Below are positions 15,967 to 24,591 of a stretch of 64,000 nt of DNA, one piece after another. The DNA comes from Streptomonospora nanhaiensis. Its GTDB lineage: Bacteria; Actinomycetota; Actinomycetes; Streptosporangiales; Streptosporangiaceae. The notes beneath the pieces are model-generated. The model searched no databases. It was given only the letters and a program-made list of their open reading frames with translations, and was not told the origin of the DNA. Position 1 is the first letter of the stretch; each line of letters begins with the position of its first letter. The stretch is from assembly GCF_026642255.1 (NCBI RefSeq), contig NZ_CP113264.1, forward strand, positions 6,572,001 through 6,636,000, read 5' to 3'. The translations under genes and the position numbers were made by a program.

Positions 15967-17631
15967 TCACTCCCTCGTTGTCGTCGACTCTGGCGGGTCG
16001 GATGGTGTGCTGCTTCGGGGATTTCGGGGGTTGTCGTCCGACTCGTCGTTCCGGAGCCGTCCGGCAAGCTCTGTGGTGAGTTCGTGGAACTCGGCGTTGT
16101 TGCCCGCCGCCTCGGTCTTGCCGAGGCCGGACAGCTCGACCCGCGTGCGCCCGTCCGCGCCCCTGGTCGCGCGCACCCACACGCGGCGGGGGCGGACGAA
16201 CAGCGTGGTGACCAGGCCCAGGACGGCGAGGCTGGCCGCCGCGAGCGCCGGGACGCGCGCGCCGTCGCGGTTGGTCTGGAGGCTGATGTACTCGCTGTAC
16301 CCGGTGAACGTGATCGACCCGGCGCCGTCCGGGAGGTCCCAGCTGTCCCCGATCCCCAGCACCGGGGAGCTTCCGAGCTCCTCCATGCCGCTGGTCTGGA
16401 GCTGGTAGACCGACTGCGGGTCCAGCATGCCGAGGTCGCCGCGGTAGCCCTCCAGGGTCACCCTGGGGTTCTCCGCGCCCGGGAAGTCGGAGACGAGGTC
16501 GCCCTCGGGCGTCTCCGCCGCGCTCGGCAGGAACACCCCGACGAAGCCCAGCTCCTCCCCGCCGGTGTCGGGGACCTTGACGACGCCGTCGGAGGTGAAG
16601 GTCGCGGTCTCCCGGAACAGGAACGGGACCGCCTGGTCGAAGACGACCTCGCCGTCGGCGTTGCGGACCTCGAACTCGGGCGCGTAGCCGTGGCCGAGCA
16701 GGTAGACCTGCACGCCGTCCACGGTGAGGGGGTGGTTGACCTCCAGCGTGTGCCGGGCCTCCTCCGCCTCCGGGGACTCCTTGTAGATCAGTTCGGCGAC
16801 GTAGGACTCGGCCTGTCCGCGCAGGTTGCCGTCCTCGATGAACGACGCCTCGAAGTCGTCCAGGTGCAGGGTGAAGGGCTCCAGGGCGTCGGTGTCGGTC
16901 CAGTGCCCGGGGTAGATGGCGTCGTAGGAGGGCAGGGTGTTCGCGAACCCGTCGCCCTCCACCAGCAGCATGTTGCCCCGGTAGCCGAAGAACGACCCGG
17001 CGGCCAGCGCGAGCAGCAGCCCCAGCAGGGCGAGGTGGAACAGCACGTTCCCGGCCTCGCGCAGGTATCCGGTCTCGCTGGAGAGGGAGTCCCCGTAGCG
17101 CTCGATCCGGTAGCCCTTGAGGACCTTGCGCGCCTGGCCGAGGACCGTCTCCGGATCGGCGCCCGTCGTGAACGTCGCCGCGTACGGCATCCGCCCCAGG
17201 TTCCTGGGGGTGTGCACCGGCCTGGCCCGCACGGCGCGGGCGTGGACGACGGCACGCGGGAAGACGCAGCCCGCGAGGGAGACGAACAGCAGCAGGTAGA
17301 TCGCCGCGTACCAGGGCGACGAGAACACGTCGAACAGGTAGAACCGGTCCAGCCAGGGTGCCAGTTCGGGGTTCTCCCGAACGTAGGTGTTGACCTCGTC
17401 CACGCTCACGACGTTCTGCGGCAGGATCGAGCCGGGGATGGCTCCGACGGCCAGCAGGAAGAGCAGGATCAGGGCGGTGCGCATCGAGGTGAGGACGCGC
17501 CACGCCCAGCGCAGCCAGCCGAGCGGGCCCAGGCCCCTGGGCTGCCCGCCCTCCCGGTCCCCGGCCCCGGTCCCGTCTCCCGGGCCGGCCCCGCTCCCGG
17601 TGTCGTCGTCGGTCGTGGTCGTCGTACTCAT
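15967..17631 (-). CDS. resB: ResB-family cytochrome c biogenesis protein
   Basis: 554 aa. After an acidic/Gly-rich cytoplasmic N-terminus, helices appear near residues 55-75 (MRTALILLFLLAVGAIPGSI), 105-125 and 190-210, then a large extracytoplasmic domain (about 215-470; GYRGNMLLVEGDGFANTLPSYD, LHLDDFEASFIEDG) and a final helix near 475-495. This is the ResB layout: the partner of CcsB in haem delivery and apocytochrome handling. ATG 17631 overlaps the CcdA stop as TGATG, indicating translational coupling. The C-terminus is a Pro/Ser/Asp-rich disordered tail. Operon position between ccdA and ccsB supports the call. Confidence 0.92.
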   Translation of the reverse strand: MSTTTTTDDDTGSGAGPGDGTGAGDREGGQPRGLGPLGWLRWAWRVLTSMRTALILLFLLAVGAIPGSILPQNVVSVDEVNTYVRENPELAPWLDRFYLFDVFSSPWYAAIYLLLFVSLAGCVFPRAVVHARAVRARPVHTPRNLGRMPYAATFTTGADPETVLGQARKVLKGYRIERYGDSLSSETGYLREAGNVLFHLALLGLLLALAAGSFFGYRGNMLLVEGDGFANTLPSYDAIYPGHWTDTDALEPFTLHLDDFEASFIEDGNLRGQAESYVAELIYKESPEAEEARHTLEVNHPLTVDGVQVYLLGHGYAPEFEVRNADGEVVFDQAVPFLFRETATFTSDGVVKVPDTGGEELGFVGVFLPSAAETPEGDLVSDFPGAENPRVTLEGYRGDLGMLDPQSVYQLQTSGMEELGSSPVLGIGDSWDLPDGAGSITFTGYSEYISLQTNRDGARVPALAAASLAVLGLVTTLFVRPRRVWVRATRGADGRTRVELSGLGKTEAAGNNAEFHELTTELAGRLRNDESDDNPRNPRSSTPSDPPESTTTRE

Positions 17632-18461
17632 CAGATCACCGTTTGGAAGTCGGCGGCCCAGCCCTGCATGGCGACGGTCAGCTGCGTCCACAGCCCGGTC
17701 ACCATGGCCAGGCCGACGAGGACGAGCACGGCCCCGCCGATGACGGTGACGGTGCGGGTGCGTCGCTTGAGCCAGCCGAAGGCGGTCAGGGCGCGCCGGT
17801 AGAGGAGGGAGGCGAGGACGAAGGGCAGACCCAGGCCCACGCAGTAGACGAGGGACAGGAGCATGCCGCGGCCGGCGCCGCCCTCGATGAAGGCGAGGGT
17901 CTGCACGGCGGCCAGGGTCGGACCGATGCACGGGGTCCAGCCGAGGCCGAAGAGGACCCCGAGCAGGGGCGCGCCGGCCAGGCCCGCACGGGGCAGCCGG
18001 TGGAAGCGGAACTCGCGCCCGAACCCGGGCATCACGCCCATGAAGGCGAGCCCGAGGACGATGGTGAGGACCCCGAGGACCCGGGTGAGGGGGTCGGTGT
18101 AGTCCACGAGGAGGTCGCCGAGCCAGCCGATGAAGCCGCCGACGGCGACGAACACGAGGGTGAACCCGGCGATGAACAGGACGCTGCCGGTGACCATGGT
18201 CCACCGGCGCGTGGCGAGTTCGGCGTCGACGTCGGCGACGGCCGTCGCCGTGGCGCCCCCCTCGGCCGCCCCTCCCCCGGCGGCGCGGGCGGCGGAGCGC
18301 TCGCGCACGTCGGCGCCGCTCATGCCGGTCACGTAGGAGAGGTAGCCGGGCACGAGCGGGAGCACGCAGGGGGACAGGAAGGACAGGAGCCCGGCGGCGA
18401 GCGCCAGGGGGACGGCGGCGAGGAGGGACCCGGTGAGGACGGTGGTGCCGATCGCGTCCAT
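17631..18461 (-). CDS. ccdA: CcdA-like thiol-disulfide electron transporter
   Basis: 276 aa with six predicted transmembrane helices. SFLSPCVLPLVPGYLSYVTG (about residues 27-46) and a later GLGWTPCIGPTLAAVQTLAF contain the paired Cys-Pro helices of the DsbD/CcdA family, which carry reducing equivalents from cytoplasmic thioredoxin across the membrane. The recipient here is likely the TlpA/ResA-like lipoprotein encoded just upstream. An Ala/Gly-rich cytoplasmic loop (about residues 50-85) is longer than usual. Both its start (TGATG with tlpA) and its stop (TGATG with resB) overlap neighbours by one base, so the operon is tightly coupled. Confidence 0.92.
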   Translation of the reverse strand: MDAIGTTVLTGSLLAAVPLALAAGLLSFLSPCVLPLVPGYLSYVTGMSGADVRERSAARAAGGGAAEGGATATAVADVDAELATRRWTMVTGSVLFIAGFTLVFVAVGGFIGWLGDLLVDYTDPLTRVLGVLTIVLGLAFMGVMPGFGREFRFHRLPRAGLAGAPLLGVLFGLGWTPCIGPTLAAVQTLAFIEGGAGRGMLLSLVYCVGLGLPFVLASLLYRRALTAFGWLKRRTRTVTVIGGAVLVLVGLAMVTGLWTQLTVAMQGWAADFQTVI

Positions 18462-19195
18462 CAGCGGTCGTCCCCGTCCGAGGGGGCGTCGGAGGGCTGT
18501 TCCCCGCCCTCCTCCGGGGACGCCTCCCCGTCCTCCGGGGAGGCCTCCTGGTCGGCCACCCGGGGCCGCTCCTCGGGATCGCCGAGGCCGAACTCCACCA
18601 CCACGGGGTTGAGCAGCCCCGTGAGCTGGCCGTAGGTGGTGGGACCGATGACGCGGGCCGCGATGCGGCCGTCGGGGTCGATGACGAGGGTGCTGGGGAT
18701 CGCACGCGGGGGGACGGTGTCGCGGAAGGCCTGCGGCACCTCGCCGGGCTGGTCGTACAGGCTCGGGTAGGCGACGTCCTTGTCGGAGAGGTAGGCCCGG
18801 GCCGCGGTCTCGTCGTCCTTGATGTTGACGCCCAGGAAGTCCACCCCCAGGTCGCCGTACTCGGCGTGGACCTCGTCGAGCACGGGCTGCTCGGCGCGGC
18901 AGGGGCCGCACCAGCTCGCCCAGACGTTGAGGACCACGATGCCGCCCTCGTAGTCACCGAGGGACACGGTGTCGCCGTCGAGGGTGGTGCCCTCGACCTC
19001 GGGCGCCTCGACCCGCTCGGCGGCCTCGAAGGTGGTGGAGCTGCCGTCGCCGGAGATGAACCGGTCGTCCTCGCCCCCGGCCTCGATCTCGTTGCCCCCG
19101 GCGCAGCCGGTGAGGGCGATGGCGGCGGCCAGGGCGGTCGCCGCAAGGCGCGGCACGCCGCGGCGCGACCGCGTACCTGAGCTGGTACTGGGCAT
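18461..19195 (-). CDS. TlpA/ResA-like thioredoxin lipoprotein for cytochrome c maturation
   Basis: 244 aa. The N-terminus is a lipoprotein signal with lipobox LTGCAGG, so the protein is anchored outside the membrane. The thioredoxin domain has VLNVWASWCGPCRAEQP (WCGPC near residues 92-97) and the cis-Pro segment RAIPSTLVID. It would reduce the Cys-x-x-Cys-His haem site of apocytochromes, fed by CcdA. A C-terminal Ser/Pro/Glu/Asp-rich tail follows the domain. ATG 19195 has GAGG eight bases upstream, and a TACAAT hexamer on the minus strand (19253-19248) is a good -10. It is first in the tlpA-ccdA-resB-ccsB operon. Confidence 0.9.
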   Translation of the reverse strand: MPSTSSGTRSRRGVPRLAATALAAAIALTGCAGGNEIEAGGEDDRFISGDGSSTTFEAAERVEAPEVEGTTLDGDTVSLGDYEGGIVVLNVWASWCGPCRAEQPVLDEVHAEYGDLGVDFLGVNIKDDETAARAYLSDKDVAYPSLYDQPGEVPQAFRDTVPPRAIPSTLVIDPDGRIAARVIGPTTYGQLTGLLNPVVVEFGLGDPEERPRVADQEASPEDGEASPEEGGEQPSDAPSDGDDR

Positions 19196-19231
19196 CGAGG
19201 GAACCTCGCGAACCGGGGGTGAACAGGGCGG

Positions 19232-19255
19232 ACTACATCAACGACAGATTGTAGT
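19232..19255 (-). promoter_or_regulatory. Promoter and dyad upstream of the cytochrome c maturation operon
   Basis: ACTACA (19232-19237) and TGTAGT (19250-19255) form inverted 6-bp arms 12 bases apart. Read leftward, the distal arm overlaps TACAAT (19253-19248), a strong -10 hexamer about 53 bases before the tlpA ATG. A regulator bound to the dyad would block the promoter. The regulator is unknown; the half-sites resemble BlaI/CopY-type TACA/TGTA boxes, but the spacing is wider than theirs. Confidence 0.4.
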
Positions 19256-19346
19256 AGATGCCCTGGCGCCCCTTCGGCCGCCCCGGCACAAGGGACCTTC
19301 GGTCCGGCGTGCCGGGCGGCCTGCGGCGAGGTGGGGAAACCTCGGT

Positions 19347-19375
19347 GGGGGCGGTGTCCGTCGGGCACCGCCCCC
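19347..19375 (-). terminator. Terminator hairpin after the HTH gene
   Basis: GGGGGCGGTG / CACCGCCCCC, a 10-bp stem with a 9-base loop, 60 bases downstream of the leftward HTH gene's stop (19435) and before the tlpA promoter. Confidence 0.65.
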
Positions 19376-19434
19376 GGGGGTTGTGCGTCGGCCGGGGCGC
19401 GCGTGTCGCCGCCCCGGCCGGCCTCGGCCCTGGA

Positions 19435-19638
19435 TCAACCAGCCTCGACGAATGCCTCGCGGAGGTAGTCGTGCACGGCCCGCTCGGGAACCCGGTAGGA
19501 ACGCCCCACGCGAATCGCGGGGAGAACTCCCGAGTGCACCATTCGGTAAACGGTCATCTTGGACACACGCATGATCGTGGCGACTTCTGCCACGGTCAAG
19601 AACCTGACCTCTTCGAGAGGCGGTTTGCTCCCGTTCAT
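19435..19638 (-). CDS. Excisionase-like helix-turn-helix DNA-binding protein
   Basis: 67 aa, essentially one winged HTH: FLTVAEVATIMRVSKMTVYR (helices 1-2), then MVHSGVLPAIRVGRSYRVPE (wing) and AVHDYLREAF. This is the excisionase/MerR-like small domain (TIGR01764 type) widespread as single-copy chromosomal genes in actinobacteria; there is no integrase or attachment site nearby, so it is not evidence of a mobile element. ATG 19638 is preceded by GAGGGC about ten bases upstream. It lies upstream of the cytochrome c maturation operon in the same direction but is separated from it by a terminator and a new promoter. Target genes unknown. Confidence 0.8.
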   Translation of the reverse strand: MNGSKPPLEEVRFLTVAEVATIMRVSKMTVYRMVHSGVLPAIRVGRSYRVPERAVHDYLREAFVEAG

Positions 19639-19892
19639 CTTCCGACGCCCTCATTCCCGGACGTGAGCATTGTCCACTCTTCAGCCCGGCGTGATCTACG
19701 GCGGTAGGGGCAACCCCGGTATGTGCCCGTCCCAACCCCACGCCAGCGTGTCACTCTGTCACTACTGACACGTCCGTTTTCAGAGTAGAGCCGAGACCCC
19801 GTCTGCGAAAGGTCGATTGTCCTGTCTTCGGGGATACACGTTGACGACGGGACGGATGAGGTTTAACGGTGGGTATAAATGGTCGGCCCTGG

Positions 19893-20690
19893 TCAAATCA
19901 GACCGGCCCTCGCGAGGACGTACTCGCGCAGGGGGGCGTAGTCCTCGGTCAGGTATCCGTCGTCCAGAGGCACCGTGACCAGTAGCTTTCCCTCGTGTTC
20001 GGCCAGGAACAGAGCGGGGTCGTTGCAGTCCGCGAACCCCATCGTCGGCACTCCGGCCTCCCCCGCCGCACCCGCGAACCCGTGGTCCGCGATGACCAAC
20101 TGCGGCCATGCCTCACCCCGGTTCTCCAGGTCCCCGAGAATGGCACGCATGGCGAAGGGGTGATGGCTGTGACGCGCGAGGTGCCCGTCCGTCACGATCG
20201 CGACTTCGTCCTTCCAGACCACGATCCGCCGGTTGGGCGGCTTCTCGGTAGTCACCTCGTACGAATATCCGCTTGCCGCGGTGACGACCGGGCAGCCGCG
20301 TGAGGCCAGTGCGTCCTTCCAGACCCGGTAGGTCTCACGGAGTTTGCTGGGGTGGCCGGTGGCGAACATGACCCTCTCGCGGCGCTCCGCCGCCAGCGCC
20401 ATCCGGTCGGCCAGCGCCTCCAGGGCGTCCACGGTCAGGTCGGGGTCGATGGTGTCGATGCCCCACACGTACTCCTCGTCGCCCACGACGCCGCACCGCT
20501 TGCTCATGAGGGAGAGGACCTCGGAGAACGTCCAGTCGTGGGAGAACGTCAGACCGAACTGGTGGTAGGGGTCCTTCTGCACCAGCCGCCGGTAGTGCCG
20601 AAGGTTGTTCTGGCGGGGGGTGTCGACGTGCCCGGCGATCCCCGTGCGAACCAGATAGGTGATGAGTTCAGCGCGTGTCGGCGGCGTCAC
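19893..20690 (-). CDS. HAD-like/actinobacterial 'phosphatase' family protein
   Basis: 265 aa. It begins with a helical segment and the SHDWTFSEVLSLMSKRCGVV region, followed by WGIDTIDPDLTVDALEALAD and RRERVMFATGHPSKLRETYR. The C-terminal half has VWKDEVAIVTDGHLARHSHH and VIADHGFAGAAGEAGVPTMG, where TDG.L and ADHGFAGAA...P..GFADCNDPA look like nucleotide/phosphate-handling loops. Homologues in Streptomyces are simply annotated 'phosphatase'; the substrate is unknown and I cannot assign the catalytic nucleophile. GTG 20690 has AAGGGG about nine bases upstream. It is monocistronic between the HTH gene and acuC. Confidence 0.6.
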   Translation of the reverse strand: MTPPTRAELITYLVRTGIAGHVDTPRQNNLRHYRRLVQKDPYHQFGLTFSHDWTFSEVLSLMSKRCGVVGDEEYVWGIDTIDPDLTVDALEALADRMALAAERRERVMFATGHPSKLRETYRVWKDALASRGCPVVTAASGYSYEVTTEKPPNRRIVVWKDEVAIVTDGHLARHSHHPFAMRAILGDLENRGEAWPQLVIADHGFAGAAGEAGVPTMGFADCNDPALFLAEHEGKLLVTVPLDDGYLTEDYAPLREYVLARAGLI

Positions 20691-20991
20691 CTGGCGTTCC
20701 CCTTCCTCGACTGGGCAGCGAGCGTGCGCCCCGCCGTGATGCCACCACGACGCCGGCCTCTGTTCGCCCGGTATTCAACCTCTGTCCTACCCGCCTGCGG
20801 CGTACAACGCGCAATCCCCACGAATTCACCTCCGTACTCCCGGGCGCCGCTGCGGGCCGGGCCACGGACCGGAATCCCGGAATGCGCGGCGGTCCGAACC
20901 GGTCGTAATTCGGGCCGCGCCGGAACCGCTCCGGGTCCGGGACGGCCGGGGACGCGTGCGGAGGGGCCGCGGGCGGTCCGGTCGGCGGGGG
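20691..20991. other. Gene-free spacer between acuC and the phosphatase gene
   Basis: 301 bases. No plausible gene or strong hairpin seen. Frames open here lack initiation sites and codon-position bias. It must hold the acuC terminator and the phosphatase promoter, but neither stands out. Confidence 0.4.
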
Positions 20992-22182
20992 CTAGAGGCT
21001 CGGGTCGATGCCGTGGCTGGGGAAGACGGCGGTGCGGGTGGCGTGGATCGCGCGGTCCACCGCGTCGCCGGGGTCGTAGCCGTCCACGAAGGGCGCGAAC
21101 GAGACCTCTCGGCCGTCGGTCATGTAGAGGGGCGCCAGTTCTCCGGTGCGCTCCCGCACGAAGTCGCGCCACTTCTGCGGGGTCTCGGTGTCCGGGTCGA
21201 TCGGGTGGCCCGCGGCCTCGGCGAGCAGGTGGGTCCAGGCCCGCGGGACCACGTGCACCAGCCCGTAGCCGCCGCCGCCGAAGAGCAGCCACCGGCCGCC
21301 CGCCGTCTTCTGCGCGAGCTTGTGCAGCTCGGAGTAGGCGCGCCGCTGGCCGTCCACGCTGAGGGTGAGGTTGGCGAGCGGATCGAGGGCGTGGGTGTCG
21401 CAGCCCTGCTGGGTCACGAGGATCTCCGGCTGGAACTCGTGCAGCAGCGGAGGGACGACGGCGTCGAAGGCGCGGTGCCAGCCGGTGTCCCCGGTGCCCG
21501 CCGGGAGGGCGACGTTGACCGCGTACCCCTCCGCGTCCGGGCCTCCGGTCTCGGACGCCTGCCCGGTGCCGGGGAACAGGGTCACCGGCGACTCGTGCAG
21601 GCTGATGGTGAGCACGCGGGGATCGTTGTAGAACGCGTTCTGCACGCCGTCGCCGTGGTGGACGTCCACGTCCACGTACGCGATCCGCTTGGCGCCCTGT
21701 TCCAGCAGCCAGCTGATGGCGATCGCGGGGTCGTTGTAGACGCAGAAGCCCCACGCGTGGTTGCGCATCGCGTGGTGCAGGCCGCCCGCGATGTTCGCGG
21801 CGTGCGCGGTCTCCCCCGTCCACACCGCTCTCGCGGCGGCGACGGACGCGCCCGTGATGAGCGCCGCGGCGTCGTGCATGTCGGGGAAGACGGGGTTGTC
21901 CGCGGTGCCGAGCAGGTGGGTGTCGTCGGGCGCCAGTGTCCTGCCCGCGCGCTTGACCGCCTCGATGTAGGCGCGGTCGTGCACCAGCGAGAGGAGTTCG
22001 TCGGACGCGGGCTCCACGTCCAGGAGGCCGACCCCCGGGGCGTCCAGCACGCCGAGTTCGCGGCTGAGGGCCATCGTCAGCTCGACACGGATCGGCGCCA
22101 TCGGGTGCTGGGGCCCGAAGTCGTAGGCCGTCAGTCCGTCATCCCATGCCACCCGAAGCGAGCAGGACGTGCGCCCTCCCAT
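20992..22182 (-). CDS. acuC: Acetoin utilisation protein AcuC / histone-deacetylase-like hydrolase
   Basis: 396 aa with the class I deacetylase fold. Active-site residues are visible: NIAGGLHHAMRNHAWGFCVY (paired His), IAYVDVDVHHGDGVQNAFYN (zinc-binding Asp/His), ETGGPDAEGYAVNVALPAG, and VTQQGCDTHALDPLANLTLS (second metal-binding Asp). AcuC-type enzymes deacetylate proteins such as acetyl-CoA synthetase; the exact substrate here is inferred. ATG 22182 has GGGGG seven bases upstream. It is transcribed alone, leftward, after a terminator hairpin that ends the next operon (22290-22318). Confidence 0.9.
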   Translation of the reverse strand: MGGRTSCSLRVAWDDGLTAYDFGPQHPMAPIRVELTMALSRELGVLDAPGVGLLDVEPASDELLSLVHDRAYIEAVKRAGRTLAPDDTHLLGTADNPVFPDMHDAAALITGASVAAARAVWTGETAHAANIAGGLHHAMRNHAWGFCVYNDPAIAISWLLEQGAKRIAYVDVDVHHGDGVQNAFYNDPRVLTISLHESPVTLFPGTGQASETGGPDAEGYAVNVALPAGTGDTGWHRAFDAVVPPLLHEFQPEILVTQQGCDTHALDPLANLTLSVDGQRRAYSELHKLAQKTAGGRWLLFGGGGYGLVHVVPRAWTHLLAEAAGHPIDPDTETPQKWRDFVRERTGELAPLYMTDGREVSFAPFVDGYDPGDAVDRAIHATRTAVFPSHGIDPSL

Positions 22183-22289
22183 GTGGTGACCCCCGTTTCA
22201 GGTGTGCGTGCTCCGAAGCACACAGTACGCAAAACCGGGCCCCGATCCGAACCCCGGGTCCCGGGGACGGGCGCCGGACCGGCGGACGG

Positions 22290-22318
22290 CCCGGGCGGGC
22301 GGCGTCCGCCCGCCCGGG
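22290..22318 (-). terminator. Terminator hairpin after the repeat-rich membrane protein gene
   Basis: A 13-bp stem CCCGGGCGGGCGG / CCGCCCGCCCGGG with a CGT loop, 45 bases downstream of the stop at 22363. Confidence 0.75.
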
Positions 22319-22362
22319 GCGGGAGGGGGACGCGGTGCGCACCGGCCCTCCCGCCGCTCCGG

Positions 22363-24282
22363 CTACTCGGTGATGAAGTAGCAGGACTCGTACAGGTCAC
22401 CGGCCCCGAAGTCGACGGTGCCGTGCAGCGGCGCGGCGCCGAAGAACCCCTCGTTGGAGGTGAGCAGCACCCGGTACTCGCCGGGTTCGAGTTCGAGGCG
22501 CATGACCTCGCCGTTGTCGAAGCACGAGTTGCCGGTCGGGGGCGAGCTGTAGGTCTCGCACTCCTCGCACGCCTCGGTGACGACCTCGTCGTGCACCCGG
22601 TCGGGGCCGACGTAGAGGAACCTCATCTCGTAGGGCGTGTTGTTGGTGATCTCCAGGACGGTCATGCCGTTTCCGGAGCCCCCGGTGGGCTCCGGGGCGA
22701 AGTCGACCTCGCCGATGGTGGTCAGGGTGTCCATCTCGGCCTCGACGCGCCCGGCGCCGATGTGGACGACCATCCTCTCGACCTCGTCCGCCTCGTGGTC
22801 GGGGTACTCGTCGCCGAGCAGGGCGACCATGGTCTCGGCGGGATCGAACCGGCCCTCCTCCACGTGCTCCCAGCCGCAGTTGAACGCGGCGTCCGGACGC
22901 TCCTCGGCCAGGCGGTCGGCGATCTCGGGCGCGCCCTCCCAGGACAGGTCGTTGAACAGGTCGATCTGGTCGAAGGCCGCGCACCAGTTCTCGGCCGCGT
23001 ACTCGGCCGTGCCGGTCCCGTACAGCTCCGCGAGCGCGGCGGGCACGTCCCCCGCGGCCTCGGTGCCCGCGTAGTCCACCGGGATCACGCTGTAGACCTC
23101 GTGGGCCTGCCTCATGCTCTCGCGGTACTCCTCGGTGACCTCGCCGTCGAACCCCTCCTCCGCCGTGGCGGCCAGGTCGGCCGCGTAGGAGAAGTGGATG
23201 TCCGCGATCTCGCCGTCGGTGTCCTCCCACCGGGACGAACCGTGGGCGAAGTAGGCCGAGTAGGAGTCGAGGGCCTGCCCGAAGTCGCCGGAGGCGACGT
23301 CGCCCTGGGCGCGCTCCAGCAGCGCGCACGCCTCCGCGCCCGCGCGGGCCCTGGACATGAGCGACGGGGAGAAGGACAGCTGGAAGAGGTCCTCGACGCT
23401 CCCGTAGGCGGCCACGGCCTCCGACGGGCCGCACTCGCCCCGGGCGTGGGCGGCGTCGGCGACGCGCAGCCGCCACTCTCCCGCCTGCCAGACGCCGGCG
23501 ACGGAGGCCGCCATGACCAGCACGAGGCCGCCCGCGGTGAGGAGCGCCGCCCTGTTCCGCGCGGGCTGCTCGCCACGGGTGAGCGCCCGCTCGTCGCGGG
23601 AGCGCCCCGCGAAGAGGCCGTGCACGGCGGCCGCCGCGAACCAGGCGAGCAGGACCGGCGCCCAGACCAGCAGGTTGTCGGCGGCGCCCAGGACCGCGGC
23701 GGTGACCAGGAGGCCGGCGGTGACGGCGACCGCCGCGGCGAAGAAGGGCCACTGCCGCAGGTAGGCGTACCCGGCACCGAGGCCGGAGGCGTTGAGCAGG
23801 GAGGCCCGCACCGCCGAGGGCGAGGAGAGGACGGGCATGCGGGGAGGCTTCGGGGGAGGCGGGCCGCCGAAACCGCCGGGGGGCATCCCACCGGGGGGCG
23901 GTCCACCGGGGGGCGGTCCACCGGGAGGCATCCCGCCGGGAGGAGCGCCAGGGGGAAGGCCTCCGGGCGGAAAGCCGCCCGGGGGCGGTCCGCCGGGGGG
24001 CATCCCGCCCGAGTACACGCCCCCGGAAGGGACGCCGCCCGTGGGTGCGCCGCCCTGGGGACGGCCTCCGGGCGGGAATCCGCCCGTGGGCGGGCCTCCC
24101 ATCGGACCGCGGGGGGCGCCGCCGTGCGGCGGGCCTCCCGAAGGCGGGCCTCCGGGCGGGAATCCGCCCGTGGGCGGGCCTCCCGCCGGACCGCGGGGGG
24201 CGCCGCCCTGCGGCGGGCCTCCCGGAGGGGGGCCTCCGCCCGGCGGCTGGGAGGGGTCGGACGGGGGAGGGGGAGATGTCAT
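22363..24282 (-). CDS. Large membrane protein with Pro/Gly repeat N-terminus and extracytoplasmic TPR-like domain
   Basis: 639 aa of no recognised family. Residues 1-150 are Pro/Gly-rich repeats (GGPPTGGFPPGG units). About four hydrophobic helices follow (near 170-265: YLRQWPFFAAAVAVTAGLLV, NLLVWAPVLLAWFAAAAVHG, ALLTAGGLVLVMAASVAGVW). The remaining 370 residues are acidic and helical with regularly spaced Ala/Tyr/Cys (AEACALLERAQGDVASGDFG, AENWCAAFDQIDLF), suggesting solenoid/TPR-like repeats, then a small beta domain with ECETYSSPPTGNSCFDNGEV. With one paired helix set, the C-terminal part probably faces outside. ATG 24282 lacks a strong ribosome site. It is monocistronic and function is unknown. 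Confidence 0.65.
   Translation of the reverse strand: MTSPPPPSDPSQPPGGGPPPGGPPQGGAPRGPAGGPPTGGFPPGGPPSGGPPHGGAPRGPMGGPPTGGFPPGGRPQGGAPTGGVPSGGVYSGGMPPGGPPPGGFPPGGLPPGAPPGGMPPGGPPPGGPPPGGMPPGGFGGPPPPKPPRMPVLSSPSAVRASLLNASGLGAGYAYLRQWPFFAAAVAVTAGLLVTAAVLGAADNLLVWAPVLLAWFAAAAVHGLFAGRSRDERALTRGEQPARNRAALLTAGGLVLVMAASVAGVWQAGEWRLRVADAAHARGECGPSEAVAAYGSVEDLFQLSFSPSLMSRARAGAEACALLERAQGDVASGDFGQALDSYSAYFAHGSSRWEDTDGEIADIHFSYAADLAATAEEGFDGEVTEEYRESMRQAHEVYSVIPVDYAGTEAAGDVPAALAELYGTGTAEYAAENWCAAFDQIDLFNDLSWEGAPEIADRLAEERPDAAFNCGWEHVEEGRFDPAETMVALLGDEYPDHEADEVERMVVHIGAGRVEAEMDTLTTIGEVDFAPEPTGGSGNGMTVLEITNNTPYEMRFLYVGPDRVHDEVVTEACEECETYSSPPTGNSCFDNGEVMRLELEPGEYRVLLTSNEGFFGAAPLHGTVDFGAGDLYESCYFITE
24070..24237. 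repeat. 84-bp tandem repeat encoding 28-residue Pro/Gly units
   Basis: Two near-identical 84-base copies (24070-24153 and 24154-24237), each starting GGGCGGGAATCC, inside the Pro/Gly-rich N-terminal coding region of the membrane protein gene. The period is a multiple of three (28 codons), so copy changes would keep the frame. They differ at only a few positions (for example CATCGG versus CGCCGG). Confidence 0.8.
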
Positions 24283-24591
24283 GGAGGACCCTGGAAGCAG
24301 GAGAGGGGGATGGCTCGCGCGGGCGAGACAGAGAGGGGCGTGCGCGCCCCTTCCCCTGCACAGTACACATGGACCACGACGTCCGGATTCGTCAAGAAAG
24401 GCCGTTTCCGGCCAACCCCCGATCGCCGACGTCCCCGGCGTCTCCCCCGCGCGGTGCGCTCCCCCGCCCCGCGCGCGGCCGGCGGTCCCGCCCGGCCCGG
24501 TCCCGCACCGCCGCGGGTCCCGCGCCGACCTGCGGTGGCGGCCGCCGTCCGGCGCCCCGGGGGGACCGGCGGCGGGCCCGCTCCGGCCCCG
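24283..24591. other. Gene-free spacer between proC and the membrane protein gene
   Basis: 309 bases. The left part holds the upstream region of the 639-aa membrane protein; the minus strand has TACTGTGCAGG near 24360, a possible -10. The right part is dense G+C with imperfect inverted repeats just after the proC stop. No gene seen. Confidence 0.35.

Noticed and set aside
19435..19638. Excisionase-like gene as a sign of an integrated element
   Set aside because: No integrase, repeat-flanked boundary or tRNA nearby; such small HTH genes are normal chromosomal genes in actinobacteria.
19747..19772. CGTGTCA / TGACACG inverted repeat upstream of the HTH gene
   Set aside because: Seven-base arms 12 apart are real but weak, and distance to any start (over 100 bases) makes a regulatory role unsupported.
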